Positions 53,350 to 62,947 of a DNA stretch of 64,000 nucleotides are shown here, piece after piece (within the stretch, counting starts at the first letter, position 1; each line of letters opens with the position of its first letter). The stretch comes from GCA-2401735 sp051252095 (GTDB lineage Bacteria; Pseudomonadota; Gammaproteobacteria; Burkholderiales; Methylophilaceae): the NCBI GenBank assembly GCA_051252095.1, contig JBPOFK010000008.1:1-64000 (forward strand). Reading direction: 5' to 3'. Under the pieces are notes generated by a model. It had not been told where the DNA came from. It was given only the letters and a program-made list of their open reading frames with translations, and did no database searches. A program made the position numbers and the translations under genes.

Positions 53350-53504
53350 AATAATTCTCCATGTATTAAATCGTTAAATTTGTTTGGTTCAAACATCATT
53401 CATTGCTTATGTGTTTGTATGACTACTATAGTACAGACATGTTTCATTATTCTCCTGAGTGAGTCACGTAATAATGGCTAATGATTTTACGTAATGTAGA
53501 GACT

Positions 53505-55094
53505 TTACGAGCTGCAAGAGAGCATCGAACAACCCGCTTTTTGGCGTGCCCAGTCAGGTCGTTTTTGTTCAAACTGCTCCATACCCGTTTGTTTTGTGTA
53601 GGGGTTCTTAAGCAGTTCTAGCAAGGTCAGTAAGCGTTTGTTATCGCCTTTCTCAGTTAGCAAATCAATAGCTTCTTGTGCCATATAGTTACGTAACACA
53701 TAGCGGGGATTATGCGATTGCATTTTTTCAAGACGTTGTGTTGGTGAAAGTTTGCTTTGTTGCACCCGTTTTGCATAGCTATGCAGCCATTGTTGGATGT
53801 CATCGCCAAATTGTTGCAAGCCTTCTTCTGTATAAAATGCTTCACTTATACTGTTGATGCTAGGTTCTGAAGTTTCTAATGATGCTAACTGTGTAAAAAA
53901 CAGTGTCATATCGACTTCAGCGCGGGTCATTAGCTCAAAAATGCGATTAACCAGCTCTCCATCGCTATCTTGCCAGCTATCAAGACCAAACTTGCCTGCT
54001 AGTGACTGTGTTAAGTGCTTCATATAGGTATTGTCGTAATGGCTAATCGCATCGGCAAGACCTTCTGTGTTTGGTAGTATTGTTGCAAGAGCATCAGCTA
54101 GGCGTTCCATATTCCAACGGGCAACATCTGGCTGACGACCATAGCAATAGCGTCTGCCTTGGGCATCGGTGGTGTTAGGTGTCCAGCCAGGGTCAAAATT
54201 ATCAATCCAGCCATAAGGGCCATAATCAATGGTAAGGCCGAGTATGGAAAGGTTATCCGTGTTCATCACGCCATGCACAAAGCCTACGCGCATCCAGTGC
54301 GCCATTAAGATAGCCGTGCGTTCGCAGATTTCTTCAAACCATGCCTCAATCAGTTCAGGAGATGGATTTTCTTTGTCTAACGTCAAGCCTGTTGTGGGTA
54401 GCCATTCGCTAAAGTCTCGATCAATGGTAAAGCCAATGAAGCGCTTAAGTAAATCTAGCTCGTCATTGCTTGCCATGAGCTCAAAATGACCAGGGCGAGT
54501 AAAACTGGGTGCAACGCGGCAGACAATCGCGCCAGGCTCCATTTCAGGATTACCGTCATAAAACATATCTCGTCTAACTAAGTTGCCAGTACTGACTAAG
54601 CTGAGCGCGCGTGTGGTCGGTACGCCGAGGTGATGCATGGCTTCTGAGCACAAAAACTCGCGTAAGCTTGAGCGTAATACTGCGCGCCCATCTGCACTGC
54701 GAGAATAGGGCGTCTCGCCAGCACCTTTAAGCTGTAACTCAAAGCGCTTTCCTTCATGCATCAGCTCGCCCATTAAAATCGCACGGCCATCACCTAGTTG
54801 ACCTGCCCAATGTCCAAATTGATGACCGCCATAACGCGTTGCATAGGTAATCATGCCGGCTAATGCGCCATTTCCTCCTAAAGTTTGGATCAGTTCAGCG
54901 TCTTGCATATCGGTTTCTGTTAAACCAAGCATAGCGGCAACTTCAGGACTGTAGGCAAGAAGTTGTGGGTTTTTAACGGGTGTTGGTTGTGCTATTGACC
55001 ACAAGGCATTCGATACTTGCCGCTGGTAATTATCAGTAATCGGATCTTGCGGTAATTCACGTGTAAAACGGTTATCAAATTGCAAATTTCTCAT
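53505..55094 (-). CDS. selO: Protein adenylyltransferase SelO (YdiU)
   Basis: This encodes 529 residues. SelO landmarks: YGGHQFGHWAGQLGDGRA, KGAGETPYSR, SLREFLCSEAMHHLG, HGVMNTDNLSILGLTIDYGPYGW, QPDVARWNMERLADAL. SelO is a pseudokinase that transfers AMP to proteins in redox stress. The protein ends KAGCSMLSCSS: cysteine stands where eukaryotic SelO has selenocysteine. Confidence 0.94.
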   Translation of the reverse strand: MRNLQFDNRFTRELPQDPITDNYQRQVSNALWSIAQPTPVKNPQLLAYSPEVAAMLGLTETDMQDAELIQTLGGNGALAGMITYATRYGGHQFGHWAGQLGDGRAILMGELMHEGKRFELQLKGAGETPYSRSADGRAVLRSSLREFLCSEAMHHLGVPTTRALSLVSTGNLVRRDMFYDGNPEMEPGAIVCRVAPSFTRPGHFELMASNDELDLLKRFIGFTIDRDFSEWLPTTGLTLDKENPSPELIEAWFEEICERTAILMAHWMRVGFVHGVMNTDNLSILGLTIDYGPYGWIDNFDPGWTPNTTDAQGRRYCYGRQPDVARWNMERLADALATILPNTEGLADAISHYDNTYMKHLTQSLAGKFGLDSWQDSDGELVNRIFELMTRAEVDMTLFFTQLASLETSEPSINSISEAFYTEEGLQQFGDDIQQWLHSYAKRVQQSKLSPTQRLEKMQSHNPRYVLRNYMAQEAIDLLTEKGDNKRLLTLLELLKNPYTKQTGMEQFEQKRPDWARQKAGCSMLSCSS

Positions 55095-55197
55095 ATCACT
55101 ATTTTAGACGCATTATCTGGTAGAAGTTGCAATTTCTCACAGAAAATAAAGTTGCACTCATGTATCATGGCGACTATCCCTGCAATGAACGAGATGT

Positions 55198-57078
55198 ATG
55201 AACGTATTTTATGAAGAAAGCGGCAGCTTTAAAGTCGCTACAATCAAGTCAGAGAATCCTGGCAGCTTGCAAGTAGAGGCGCCAACAGGTAAACGCTCTA
55301 AAATCAAAACAGCTAATGTGTTGCTGAATTTTGATAATGCTTTGGATGATTTTATGGATTTGGCACAAGCCGAAGCAGACACCTTAGATACCGATTTTTT
55401 ATGGGAATGTTGTGAAGAATCTGAGTTTGGTTTTGAAGATTTAGCCAAGGCCTACTATGGCGACAATCCAAGTAATGTGCAATTGGCTGCTACAGCCATA
55501 AAAGTACATGCTGCACCAGTGTATTTTTATCGAAAAGGCAAAGGACGCTATAAAGCTGCGCCAGAAGAAACCTTGAAGCTTGCGCTAGCAGCAGTAGAAA
55601 AAAAGCGCTTACAAGCAATACAAATGGCAGAGTGGGTGGAGCAGCTTACTATTAAGCAATTGCCAGATGGTTTTGCAGAAAAAGCAGACCATTTAATTTA
55701 TAGCCCTGATAAAAACAGCTTGGAATGGAAGGCGATAGAAGAGGCCGCGCGATCATCAGGTCGTCTAGCGTTAACCGTCATGTTTGAGGCAGGCTTAATC
55801 AACAATGCACATGACTACCACTTAGGCGCTTTCTTACGCGAAATGTTTGCGGATGGGACTGATTTCCCAGCACATGAAGATGTGACCACATTACTGAATG
55901 AGGTGACAGCTACACTGCCTGTTTCAGCGGTGCGTGCTTTTAGTATTGACGATGCGGTAACCAACGAGATTGACGATGCTTTTAGTTTAGAAGAATTGAG
56001 TAATGGTAATAAACGCGTTGGTATTCATATTGCGGCCCCAGCTTTAGCCGTCAATCCAGGCGGAGAGTTGGATGCGATTATGTTGAATCGCCTTTCTACT
56101 GTTTATATGCCTGGCAATAAAATCACCATGTTGCCAGAGTCGGTTGTGCGGCCTTTTAGTTTGGATGAGGGGCATACAAGACCTGCGCTGAGCTTGTATT
56201 GCGAGGTGACGCCCGATTTAACCGTCGTTTCTCATGAATCAAAAATTGAGCTAATCAAGATTGAAGAGAACTTGCGGCATGATGCGCTTGAACCATTATT
56301 TAATGCAGATACGTTAGAAAAAGATAGTGGGCACCCACGGTGGGCTGAACTGAAATTCTTACATGATTTTGCCGAGTCATTAGAAAAAGCGCGTGGCAAA
56401 TATGACCCGAATCGTGCGCCACAAATTGACTACAATTTCTATGTCAACGATGGTGTCGTGCGTATAGTGGCCAGAGAACGCGGTTCGCCTATGGATAAAT
56501 TAGTTGCGGAACTCATGATCTATGCCAATAGCACTTGGGGCGATGCGCTGAAACAAGGTGGTTTGGCTGGCATTTATCGCGCGCAAACTGGCGGCAAAGT
56601 CTTTATGACAACAGAGGCCACGCCACATCAAGGCATGGGCTTAGCGCAATACGCTTGGTGCACCTCGCCATTACGTCGCGCTGTAGATCTAGTCAATCAG
56701 CGCCAGCTCATTGCTTTGCTAAGACAAGAAGAAGCTCCCTATGCAGCAGATGGCGAGCAATTAAAGGTAATTATGCGAGACTTTGATCAGACTTATCAGA
56801 GTTACAGCGATTTTCAAACGCGAATGGAGCGTTACTGGTGTTTGCAATACTTAATTCAAGAGAATATACAAGAAGTGTTTGCAGTAGTCTGGCGTGAAAA
56901 CCTAGTCAGAATTGATGGTATGTTCTACATCACTAAGGTGCCAAGTTTGCCAGAACTGAAAGTTGGCACAAAGGTTAGTTTGGAAATTAAGCAGATTGAT
57001 CCACTATTAATGGAGCTTAACTGCAAATTTAAACAAGTCATAGAAGCTGAAGTAGAAGCAGTATCGGGGGAAGTGTAA
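55198..57078 (+). CDS. RNase II/R-family exoribonuclease
   Basis: This encodes 626 residues with an RNB domain from about 230: FSIDDAVTNEIDDAFSLEEL carries the catalytic Asp cluster, then GIHIAAPALAV, STVYMPGNKITMLPE and WCTSPLRRAVDLVNQRQL. The N-terminal part lacks an obvious cold-shock domain and there is a short C-terminal S1-like region (VGTKVSLEIKQIDPLL). Likely a 3'-5' exonuclease. It is followed without a gap by the spermidine-synthase-like gene. Confidence 0.9.
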   Translation: MNVFYEESGSFKVATIKSENPGSLQVEAPTGKRSKIKTANVLLNFDNALDDFMDLAQAEADTLDTDFLWECCEESEFGFEDLAKAYYGDNPSNVQLAATAIKVHAAPVYFYRKGKGRYKAAPEETLKLALAAVEKKRLQAIQMAEWVEQLTIKQLPDGFAEKADHLIYSPDKNSLEWKAIEEAARSSGRLALTVMFEAGLINNAHDYHLGAFLREMFADGTDFPAHEDVTTLLNEVTATLPVSAVRAFSIDDAVTNEIDDAFSLEELSNGNKRVGIHIAAPALAVNPGGELDAIMLNRLSTVYMPGNKITMLPESVVRPFSLDEGHTRPALSLYCEVTPDLTVVSHESKIELIKIEENLRHDALEPLFNADTLEKDSGHPRWAELKFLHDFAESLEKARGKYDPNRAPQIDYNFYVNDGVVRIVARERGSPMDKLVAELMIYANSTWGDALKQGGLAGIYRAQTGGKVFMTTEATPHQGMGLAQYAWCTSPLRRAVDLVNQRQLIALLRQEEAPYAADGEQLKVIMRDFDQTYQSYSDFQTRMERYWCLQYLIQENIQEVFAVVWRENLVRIDGMFYITKVPSLPELKVGTKVSLEIKQIDPLLMELNCKFKQVIEAEVEAVSGEV

Positions 57079-57870
57079 GTGGGTTTTTTTAGACGTAAAA
57101 TTCATAAAAGTGTTGCAGAAGAGAACACGGTAGAAGTGACAGAGCTAGATGGGATTAGACAATTACATTTAGGCTCAAAAACAGTACAAAGTGGCATGTT
57201 AGTCGCATCCCCTTTAGTGTTGGTATTTAACTATTCGCGTGCACTCATGTATTTCTTACTATTCAGGGACGATATTAAAGATTTGCTGATGATTGGCTTG
57301 GGTGGTGGCTCTGTTAGTAAATATGTACATGGCTATTGTCCTGATATTAACCAAACCGTTGTTGAAATTAATCAGCAGGTGATTGATATTGCACGTAGCC
57401 ACTTTTTTTTGCCAGAGAATGATGACAAACTGAATGTGATTAAAGGTGATGGATTGCACTATCTGGAAAACAATCCATTAAGCCAAGATTGTTTAATGAT
57501 TGACGGCTTTGATTCTGATGGTATTCCTGATGGATTTTGTACGCCTGATTTTTTTGATATGTGTTATGACGTCTTAAATGATAATGGTGTATTTTTAATA
57601 AATCTTTGGGGTTCAGATAAGAACTTTGATATTTATTTACAACGGATAGAGCAAACATTTTTAGGCCGTGTGCTCGTGCTACCGACAGGGAAGCCAGGCA
57701 ATATTATCGTATTTGCTTTTAAGGACCCTGTTAAGCTCACAGAAAAACGTATCAGAGAGCGCGCTTTGAAATTAAATCATGATCATATCATCGACTTTAC
57801 TGAGTTTTTGGATAAGCTGCATGAGCAGAATGGCTACCAAAAAATGTATTCAACATTGGAATCTTTATGA
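57079..57870 (+). CDS. Spermidine-synthase-like protein
   Basis: This encodes 263 residues from a GTG directly after the preceding TAA. The SpeE fold is seen: RQLHLGSKTVQSGM, LLMIGLGGGSVSKYVH (nucleotide motif), VVEINQQVIDIARSHF, DCLMIDGFDSDGIP in the catalytic loop. The usual DxxDP... polyamine signature is altered and the N-terminal domain is short, so true aminopropyl transfer is uncertain. It overlaps the next gene by four bases; an operon with RNase and methyltransferase. Confidence 0.85.
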   Translation: MGFFRRKIHKSVAEENTVEVTELDGIRQLHLGSKTVQSGMLVASPLVLVFNYSRALMYFLLFRDDIKDLLMIGLGGGSVSKYVHGYCPDINQTVVEINQQVIDIARSHFFLPENDDKLNVIKGDGLHYLENNPLSQDCLMIDGFDSDGIPDGFCTPDFFDMCYDVLNDNGVFLINLWGSDKNFDIYLQRIEQTFLGRVLVLPTGKPGNIIVFAFKDPVKLTEKRIRERALKLNHDHIIDFTEFLDKLHEQNGYQKMYSTLESL

Positions 57871-59018
57871 ACCAACAATTTTTCGCCACTTGTCCTCGAG
57901 GATTAGAGGCATTGCTTGTAAAAGAGCTGCAAACAAGTGGTGCAAAAAACATTAAACAAACTGATGGTGGCGTTTCTTTTTTGGGTGATGTTGGTGTTTG
58001 TTATTACGTCAATTTACATTCTCGTATTGCTACACGTGTGCTCTGGCAAGTTGCCCGAGGGCAATACGCCAATGAAGAGGACTTATTCCAAGCCGCATAC
58101 AAAGTCAATTGGCCAAACTGGTTTGATGTAAAACACGATTTTATGGTGAAAGTGACTGGGGTTAAATGCCCGCTCAAAAGCTTAGAATTTGCTACGCTTA
58201 AAATTAAAGATGCTGTGTGCGATAAGTTTAGGCTTAAGGTTGGTAGTCGGCCATACATCGATACAAAAAAACCAGCGGTTCGTATTCATGCTTACTTAAC
58301 GGCAGAGCACTATATTCTATACGTTGATACCTCAGGAGACGCTTTATACCAACGAGGCAATAGAAAGGCCAGCATTGAGGCGCCTTTGCGCGAGAATTTA
58401 GCAGCAGGCATCTTACAGCTCAGTGGTTGGCAAGTAGGACAACCCTTGTTGGATCCCATGTGTGGTAGCGGCACCTTTTTGCTAGAAGCTGTAATGATGG
58501 CACTTAATATTGCCCCAGGGTTGAACAGAGGGTTTGGTTTTGAGCGGCTTAAAAACTTTGAATCAGATACTTGGAAAAAAGTAAAAAGTGCAGCGCAGCA
58601 AAATATTAAGCCAGTTAGCTTTCAAAAAATATACGGCAGTGATGCAGATTTGCGCGCTGTTCGTATTGCAAAGCGTAACCTAGAGGAAGCTGGTTTTCTT
58701 GAGGCTGTGCAATTATCGCAATTTGATATTACTGAAGTCCCACCACCAGCTGATATGGGCGTCTTAGTTGCGAATCCACCTTATGGTGTCCGTATTGGTG
58801 AAGATGAAGGTTTGACTGCACTCTACCCTAAGTTGGGGGAAACCTTAAAACGCAAGTTTGCTGGTTGGAACACCTATTTTCTAACGAATGATTTGCGCAT
58901 GCCTAAAATGATGCGTTTGTCGCCAAGTAAAAAGACGCCATTATTTAACGGTCCTTTAGAGTGCCGCTTGTTTGAAATAAAAATGGTGGCAGGTTCCAAT
59001 CGAAAGCCACATAAATAA
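57867..59018 (+). CDS. THUMP-domain RNA methyltransferase (RlmL-N/YpsC-type)
   Basis: This encodes 383 residues: FFATCPRGLEALLVKEL start, THUMP domain (about 45-155), then a Rossmann methyltransferase with PLLDPMCGSGTFLLEA (motif I), GSDADLRAVRIAKRN and VANPPYGVRIGE (catalytic NPPY for N2-guanine methylation). It matches the N-terminal half of RlmL (23S rRNA m2G2445). It lacks the C-terminal RlmK half. Confidence 0.92.
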   Translation: MNQQFFATCPRGLEALLVKELQTSGAKNIKQTDGGVSFLGDVGVCYYVNLHSRIATRVLWQVARGQYANEEDLFQAAYKVNWPNWFDVKHDFMVKVTGVKCPLKSLEFATLKIKDAVCDKFRLKVGSRPYIDTKKPAVRIHAYLTAEHYILYVDTSGDALYQRGNRKASIEAPLRENLAAGILQLSGWQVGQPLLDPMCGSGTFLLEAVMMALNIAPGLNRGFGFERLKNFESDTWKKVKSAAQQNIKPVSFQKIYGSDADLRAVRIAKRNLEEAGFLEAVQLSQFDITEVPPPADMGVLVANPPYGVRIGEDEGLTALYPKLGETLKRKFAGWNTYFLTNDLRMPKMMRLSPSKKTPLFNGPLECRLFEIKMVAGSNRKPHK

Positions 59019-59142
59019 CTATTTTTGATAAGATGGTTAAGCGGCAATTGGCTTTATTAAAACAATTCAGTTTGCACGACAAGATAAGAGTGAAAAACGT
59101 GACATAAAAATGAATGAATAATTGATTTGCAAGGAGAGGAAA

Positions 59143-61401
59143 ATGGAAAGTCTCTTGAGTTTTATAACGCCAGATAACTTTATGCCGCACGGGCACTGTT
59201 ATTTATGGACACCAAAACTTCTCTGGTTATATGTCATTTCAGATAGTTTGATTGCGCTATCTTACTTTAGCATCCCTGTTGCGATTACTTATTTTATACG
59301 TAAACGAATCGACCTCGAATTCAACCACGTATTTATCATGTTTTCCCTATTTATTTTCTTTTGTGGGATGACACATTTAATTTCCATTTTGACCATTTGG
59401 CAGCCAGCCTACTGGCTGGATGCAGGAATGAAGGGGTTGACTGCTATTGCCTCTGCCATTACTGCTATATTGTTATGGCGTCTAATACCGGTATTGCTAA
59501 CGGTAACCAGTGCTAAGCAATTACAAAAGACGATAGATCAGTTAAAACATGAAATCGTGCAACGTAAGCAGGCGGAACAAGATTTAGCAAACTTAAATAA
59601 TAATCTTGAAGGGCTAGTGCAGCAGCGTACGCTGGAGCTTTCTAATATTAACCGCGACTTGCTGATGGAAATCGAGCAAAGAAAACTGGTTGAGCAAGAT
59701 TTATTTAAAGAAAAGCAACAAGCGCAAGTAACTTTAGAGTCAATTGGTGATGGCGTTATAACAACGGATATGGACTCTAAGGTTGCTTATTTAAATCCGA
59801 TTGCAGAAAAAATGACAGGTTGGAAAAATGAGGAAGCAATTGGACGACCAATATTAGAAGTATTTAGAGTGCTCAATGAAAGCTCAAGAAAGCTAGCACC
59901 AAACCCTGTGGATGTTGTACTCGAACATGGGCAAGTATGTGGCATTGCCAACCACACTGTCTTAGTGTCGAAAACGGGTGAGGAATTTGCAATTGAAGAC
60001 TCGGCTGCTCCAATCATTAGTGTTAATAATGAAATGACTGGGGTGGTGCTGGTTTTTCATGATGTCAGTAGTGCCAAGCGCATGGCTGAAAGAATGTCTT
60101 ATCTGGCAGAGCATGACTTTTTAACTGATCTGCCAAACAGGTTATTGCTGACTGACCGTATCACGCAAGCGCTGAGTATCGCAAAAAGAAAAAACAGTAG
60201 GGTGGCAATACTCTATTTGGATATAGATCACTTCAAGAAAGTAAATGATACGCTAGGGCATGAGGTTGGCGATCAGTTGCTTATGGCGCTCAGTCATAAA
60301 TTTAAGGCTTGCTTGAGAGATATGGATACCATTAGCCGACAGGGCGGGGACGAGTTTGTCGTTCTTTTAACTGAGTTTGATAGCCCGAGTACGCCAGCAA
60401 ATATTGCAAATAAATTGCTTGAGGAAACAAGTGCGACATTGCAAGTTGGATTGCATGAACTAAATGTATCGGCCAGTATTGGTATTGCGATGTACCCAGA
60501 AGATGGCGGTAATCCAGATGCATTAATGCGCAATGCCGATGCTGCCATGTATTATGCAAAAAGCACTGGCAGGAATAATTACCAATTTTTTACAAAACAA
60601 CTCAGTAAAAAAATTGCAGAACAAATAGAGCTGGAAAGTAGTTTATTCAAAGCTTTCAATCAAAATGAGTTTAAACTGGTCTTCCAACCAAAAGTGTCAT
60701 TGAAAACGGGTTTAATTATAGGTGCTGAAGCGCTTATTCGCTGGCATCATCCCGAGAAAGGCCTGGTCTCTCCTGATGTGTTCATTCCTATTGCTGAGGA
60801 CACAGGGCTTATTAAGCTGATTGGTAAATGGGTTTTAGATGAAGCATGTAGACAAAATAAACGTTGGCAGGATGAGGGGCTATTAGCAATACCTGTGGCC
60901 ATCAACGTCTCGCCAGTCGAATTAAAACGGGTTAATTTTTTACATCAAGTGTCTGTTGCATTAATGCAGTCTGGGCTGGAAGCACAGTTTCTTGAATTGG
61001 AAGTGACAGAGACTGTTGCCATTGATAGTAATGAAGAGAGTCTTAAGGACTTGTTGGCACTGAGAGAAATGGGTGTTCAATTGTCAATTGATGATTTTGG
61101 TACGGGCTACTCAAGCTTATCTTATTTGAAGCGTCTGCCCATCAATCATGTCAAGATTGACAAAAGCTTCGTAAGAGATATTCTAGTTGATACTAATGAT
61201 GCTGCTATTGTGACAGCCATTATTAAGATGTCTCATAGTTTAAACTTTATCGTGATTGCCGAAGGTGTCGAAACAGCAGAGCAATTAAAGTTCTTAAAAG
61301 AATGTGAGTGTGATGAAATACAAGGGTATTTCATCAGCCGACCAGTTTATGCGGATGAGTTTGCCAGTTTGCTCAAAGCAAATAAGAACTACTTAACTTA
61401 G
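59143..61401 (+). CDS. Ethylene-receptor-like membrane sensor with PAS-GGDEF-EAL
   Basis: ATG 59143 is chosen (AAGGAG six bases before). About 752 residues. The N-terminus has three TM helices like plant ETR1: SDSLIALSYFSIPVAITYF in helix 1 and IFFCGMTHLISILTIW in helix 2, keeping the Asp, Tyr, Cys and His positions that bind Cu(I)/ethylene. After a coiled coil (about 110-190) comes PAS (about 200-320), GGDEF (RQGGDEF with RDMD inhibitory site) and EAL (EALIRW, NVSPVEL, DDFGTG). All catalytic motifs look intact. Sensing of ethylene or another small hydrophobic gas is inference. Confidence 0.9.
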   Translation: MESLLSFITPDNFMPHGHCYLWTPKLLWLYVISDSLIALSYFSIPVAITYFIRKRIDLEFNHVFIMFSLFIFFCGMTHLISILTIWQPAYWLDAGMKGLTAIASAITAILLWRLIPVLLTVTSAKQLQKTIDQLKHEIVQRKQAEQDLANLNNNLEGLVQQRTLELSNINRDLLMEIEQRKLVEQDLFKEKQQAQVTLESIGDGVITTDMDSKVAYLNPIAEKMTGWKNEEAIGRPILEVFRVLNESSRKLAPNPVDVVLEHGQVCGIANHTVLVSKTGEEFAIEDSAAPIISVNNEMTGVVLVFHDVSSAKRMAERMSYLAEHDFLTDLPNRLLLTDRITQALSIAKRKNSRVAILYLDIDHFKKVNDTLGHEVGDQLLMALSHKFKACLRDMDTISRQGGDEFVVLLTEFDSPSTPANIANKLLEETSATLQVGLHELNVSASIGIAMYPEDGGNPDALMRNADAAMYYAKSTGRNNYQFFTKQLSKKIAEQIELESSLFKAFNQNEFKLVFQPKVSLKTGLIIGAEALIRWHHPEKGLVSPDVFIPIAEDTGLIKLIGKWVLDEACRQNKRWQDEGLLAIPVAINVSPVELKRVNFLHQVSVALMQSGLEAQFLELEVTETVAIDSNEESLKDLLALREMGVQLSIDDFGTGYSSLSYLKRLPINHVKIDKSFVRDILVDTNDAAIVTAIIKMSHSLNFIVIAEGVETAEQLKFLKECECDEIQGYFISRPVYADEFASLLKANKNYLT

Positions 61402-61426
61402 TGAGTATATATATTTGGGAATAATA

Positions 61427-61780
61427 GTGACAGACTCTTTAAATGATTTGCGTGAACGCATTAACCAGTTTGTGCAGGAACGAGATTGGGCGCAGTTTCA
61501 CTCACCAAAAAATTTAGCAATGGCGATGATTGTTGAAGCAGCTGAAGTGGTAGAGCATTTTCAGTGGCTGACGGAAGAAGAAAGCAAACACTTAGACACA
61601 GAAAAAAAAGTGCAAATTGGACATGAGTTGTCAGACACATTTGTTTATTTGCTTCGCATTGCTGAAGTATGCGGGATTGACTTAATTGCAGCAGCAAACG
61701 AAAAGATTGATTTAAATGCTAAGAAATACCCAGTTGAAAAAGCTAAGGGTAGTAATGCAAAGTATACAAAGTACCAATAA
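61427..61780 (+). CDS. MazG-like nucleotide pyrophosphohydrolase
   Basis: GTG 61427 is preferred (GGGA upstream); TTG 61415 is also possible. About 117 residues with the MazG pattern: MIVEAAEVVEHFQW (EExxE-like), IGHELSDTFVYLLRIAE (ExxD), KYPVEKAKG. Such all-alpha dimers hydrolyse (d)NTPs, often dCTP, to monophosphates. It is 25 bases after the sensor gene on the same strand. Confidence 0.88.
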   Translation: MTDSLNDLRERINQFVQERDWAQFHSPKNLAMAMIVEAAEVVEHFQWLTEEESKHLDTEKKVQIGHELSDTFVYLLRIAEVCGIDLIAAANEKIDLNAKKYPVEKAKGSNAKYTKYQ

Positions 61781-61828
61781 GCATTGACTGAATCTAACTG
61801 CTTTTTAAACTAGACGGAGTGATATGTA

Positions 61829-62326
61829 GTGGAACAAAGTATTAAATCAGCAGTAACAGATTTATTAAATGCACAGCATATTGTATTTGATGTGATTGAA
61901 ATACCATTGAGTGAAGATAAAAAACCAGTGCGTAATTTAGAGGAGTTGTTGTCAGCTAAAGGATTAGATGCTGGTTCAGTGGTTAGAAGCGTACTTTTTA
62001 GAGGAGGGTCTGAGCAGTTTTTTATGCTGGCTTTAGCTGGCGGAGGCCGAGCTGATTGGGGTGTGTTACGTAAGCATCTAGGTGAGCGCAAACTTAGGAT
62101 GGCTGAATTTGATGAAGTAACAGAAGTAACAGGTTATGTAGTTGGCGCAGTGCCACCTATTGCTTTGCCAGAAACAATAAAAATCCTAATTGATGATAGT
62201 GTTAATGATTACGAGAGGGTGGTGATTGGTAGTGGTGTGCTTGGATATGCTTTAGCATTAAAAAAGGATGATTTATTAACCTTGCTTGCAAATGCAGAAC
62301 AGGGTAATTTTATCAAAGAAGCATAA
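61829..62326 (+). CDS. YbaK/aminoacyl-tRNA deacylase-like protein
   Basis: This encodes 165 residues from GTG 61829. The YbaK/ProX fold is indicated by DVIEIP, GLDAGSVVRSVLFRGG (containing the substrate-pocket K/R region), GGGRADWGVLRKHLGERKLRMA and VVGAVPPIALPE. Members remove mischarged amino acids from tRNA. The usual catalytic Lys appears as Arg, so activity is uncertain. Confidence 0.85.
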   Translation: MEQSIKSAVTDLLNAQHIVFDVIEIPLSEDKKPVRNLEELLSAKGLDAGSVVRSVLFRGGSEQFFMLALAGGGRADWGVLRKHLGERKLRMAEFDEVTEVTGYVVGAVPPIALPETIKILIDDSVNDYERVVIGSGVLGYALALKKDDLLTLLANAEQGNFIKEA

Positions 62327-62347
62327 TCGTTATTAATAGGTATTAAA

Positions 62348-62370
62348 AAAGCCCAGCATTGCTGGGCTTT
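62348..62370. terminator. Bidirectional terminator between ybaK-like gene and tpx
   Basis: A 10-bp stem AAAGCCCAGC / GCTGGGCTTT with a 3-base loop, between convergent stops at 62326 and 62393. Confidence 0.88.
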
Positions 62371-62392
62371 ATGTTACACACGTATGTTGTTT

Positions 62393-62896
62393 TTATTTTA
62401 AGATTGCAATCGCTGCATCATAGTTTGGTTCTTGTGTAATTTCAGGCACAAGTTCAATATATTTTACGACGTCATTTTCATCTAAGATAATAACAGCGCG
62501 AGCTGCCAGACCGGCAAGTTTGCTACTAAATAACAGCACACCATAATTCATTAAGAAATCGCGGCCACGCATGGTCGATAGATTGACTACATTTTCAATA
62601 CCCTCTGCTGCGCAAAAACGTTTTTGTGCAAAAGGTAAATCAGCAGAAATATTGATTACGACAGTATTATTGATACTGCCAGCACGCTTATTGAACTCAC
62701 GCACAGAGCTGGCACATGTTGGTGTGTCAACGCTTGGAAATAAATTCAATACTTTACGCTTACCAGCAAAGCTATCCAATGTTACATCGGCTAATGCTGA
62801 ATCAACCAACGTAAAGTTTGGTGCGGTGCTTCCTATTTGAGGTAAGTTTCCTGCAACATCGACAGGGTTCCCTTTAAGCATAACTGAGCTAGACAT
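62393..62896 (-). CDS. tpx: Thiol peroxidase Tpx
   Basis: This encodes 167 residues of an atypical 2-Cys peroxiredoxin: peroxidatic Cys61 (DTPTCASSVREFN) and resolving Cys95 (KRFCAAEGI), at the standard positions, plus APNFTLVD. It reduces peroxides using thioredoxin. AGGAGG precedes the ATG. Confidence 0.96.
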   Translation of the reverse strand: MSSSVMLKGNPVDVAGNLPQIGSTAPNFTLVDSALADVTLDSFAGKRKVLNLFPSVDTPTCASSVREFNKRAGSINNTVVINISADLPFAQKRFCAAEGIENVVNLSTMRGRDFLMNYGVLLFSSKLAGLAARAVIILDENDVVKYIELVPEITQEPNYDAAIAILK

Positions 62897-62947
62897 CGTC
62901 GCCTCCTTTTAAATTGTTATATGACTTTAGTTATAGCATCATAAAAC

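Larger units (their letters stand above)
53231..53494 (-). repeat. pqqA cassette duplication, unit 2
   Basis: Second copy of the unit at 50745-51007: terminator, pqqA and upstream region, highly similar, in the same orientation and 2.49 kb away. Both units stop within 11-16 bases of the 3' end of a minus-strand gene. Confidence 0.88.

Noticed and set aside
62164..62300. Catalytic Lys of YbaK in the C-terminal KKDD segment
   Set aside because: The position does not match the substrate-pocket lysine of the family, so it is not used as evidence for activity.
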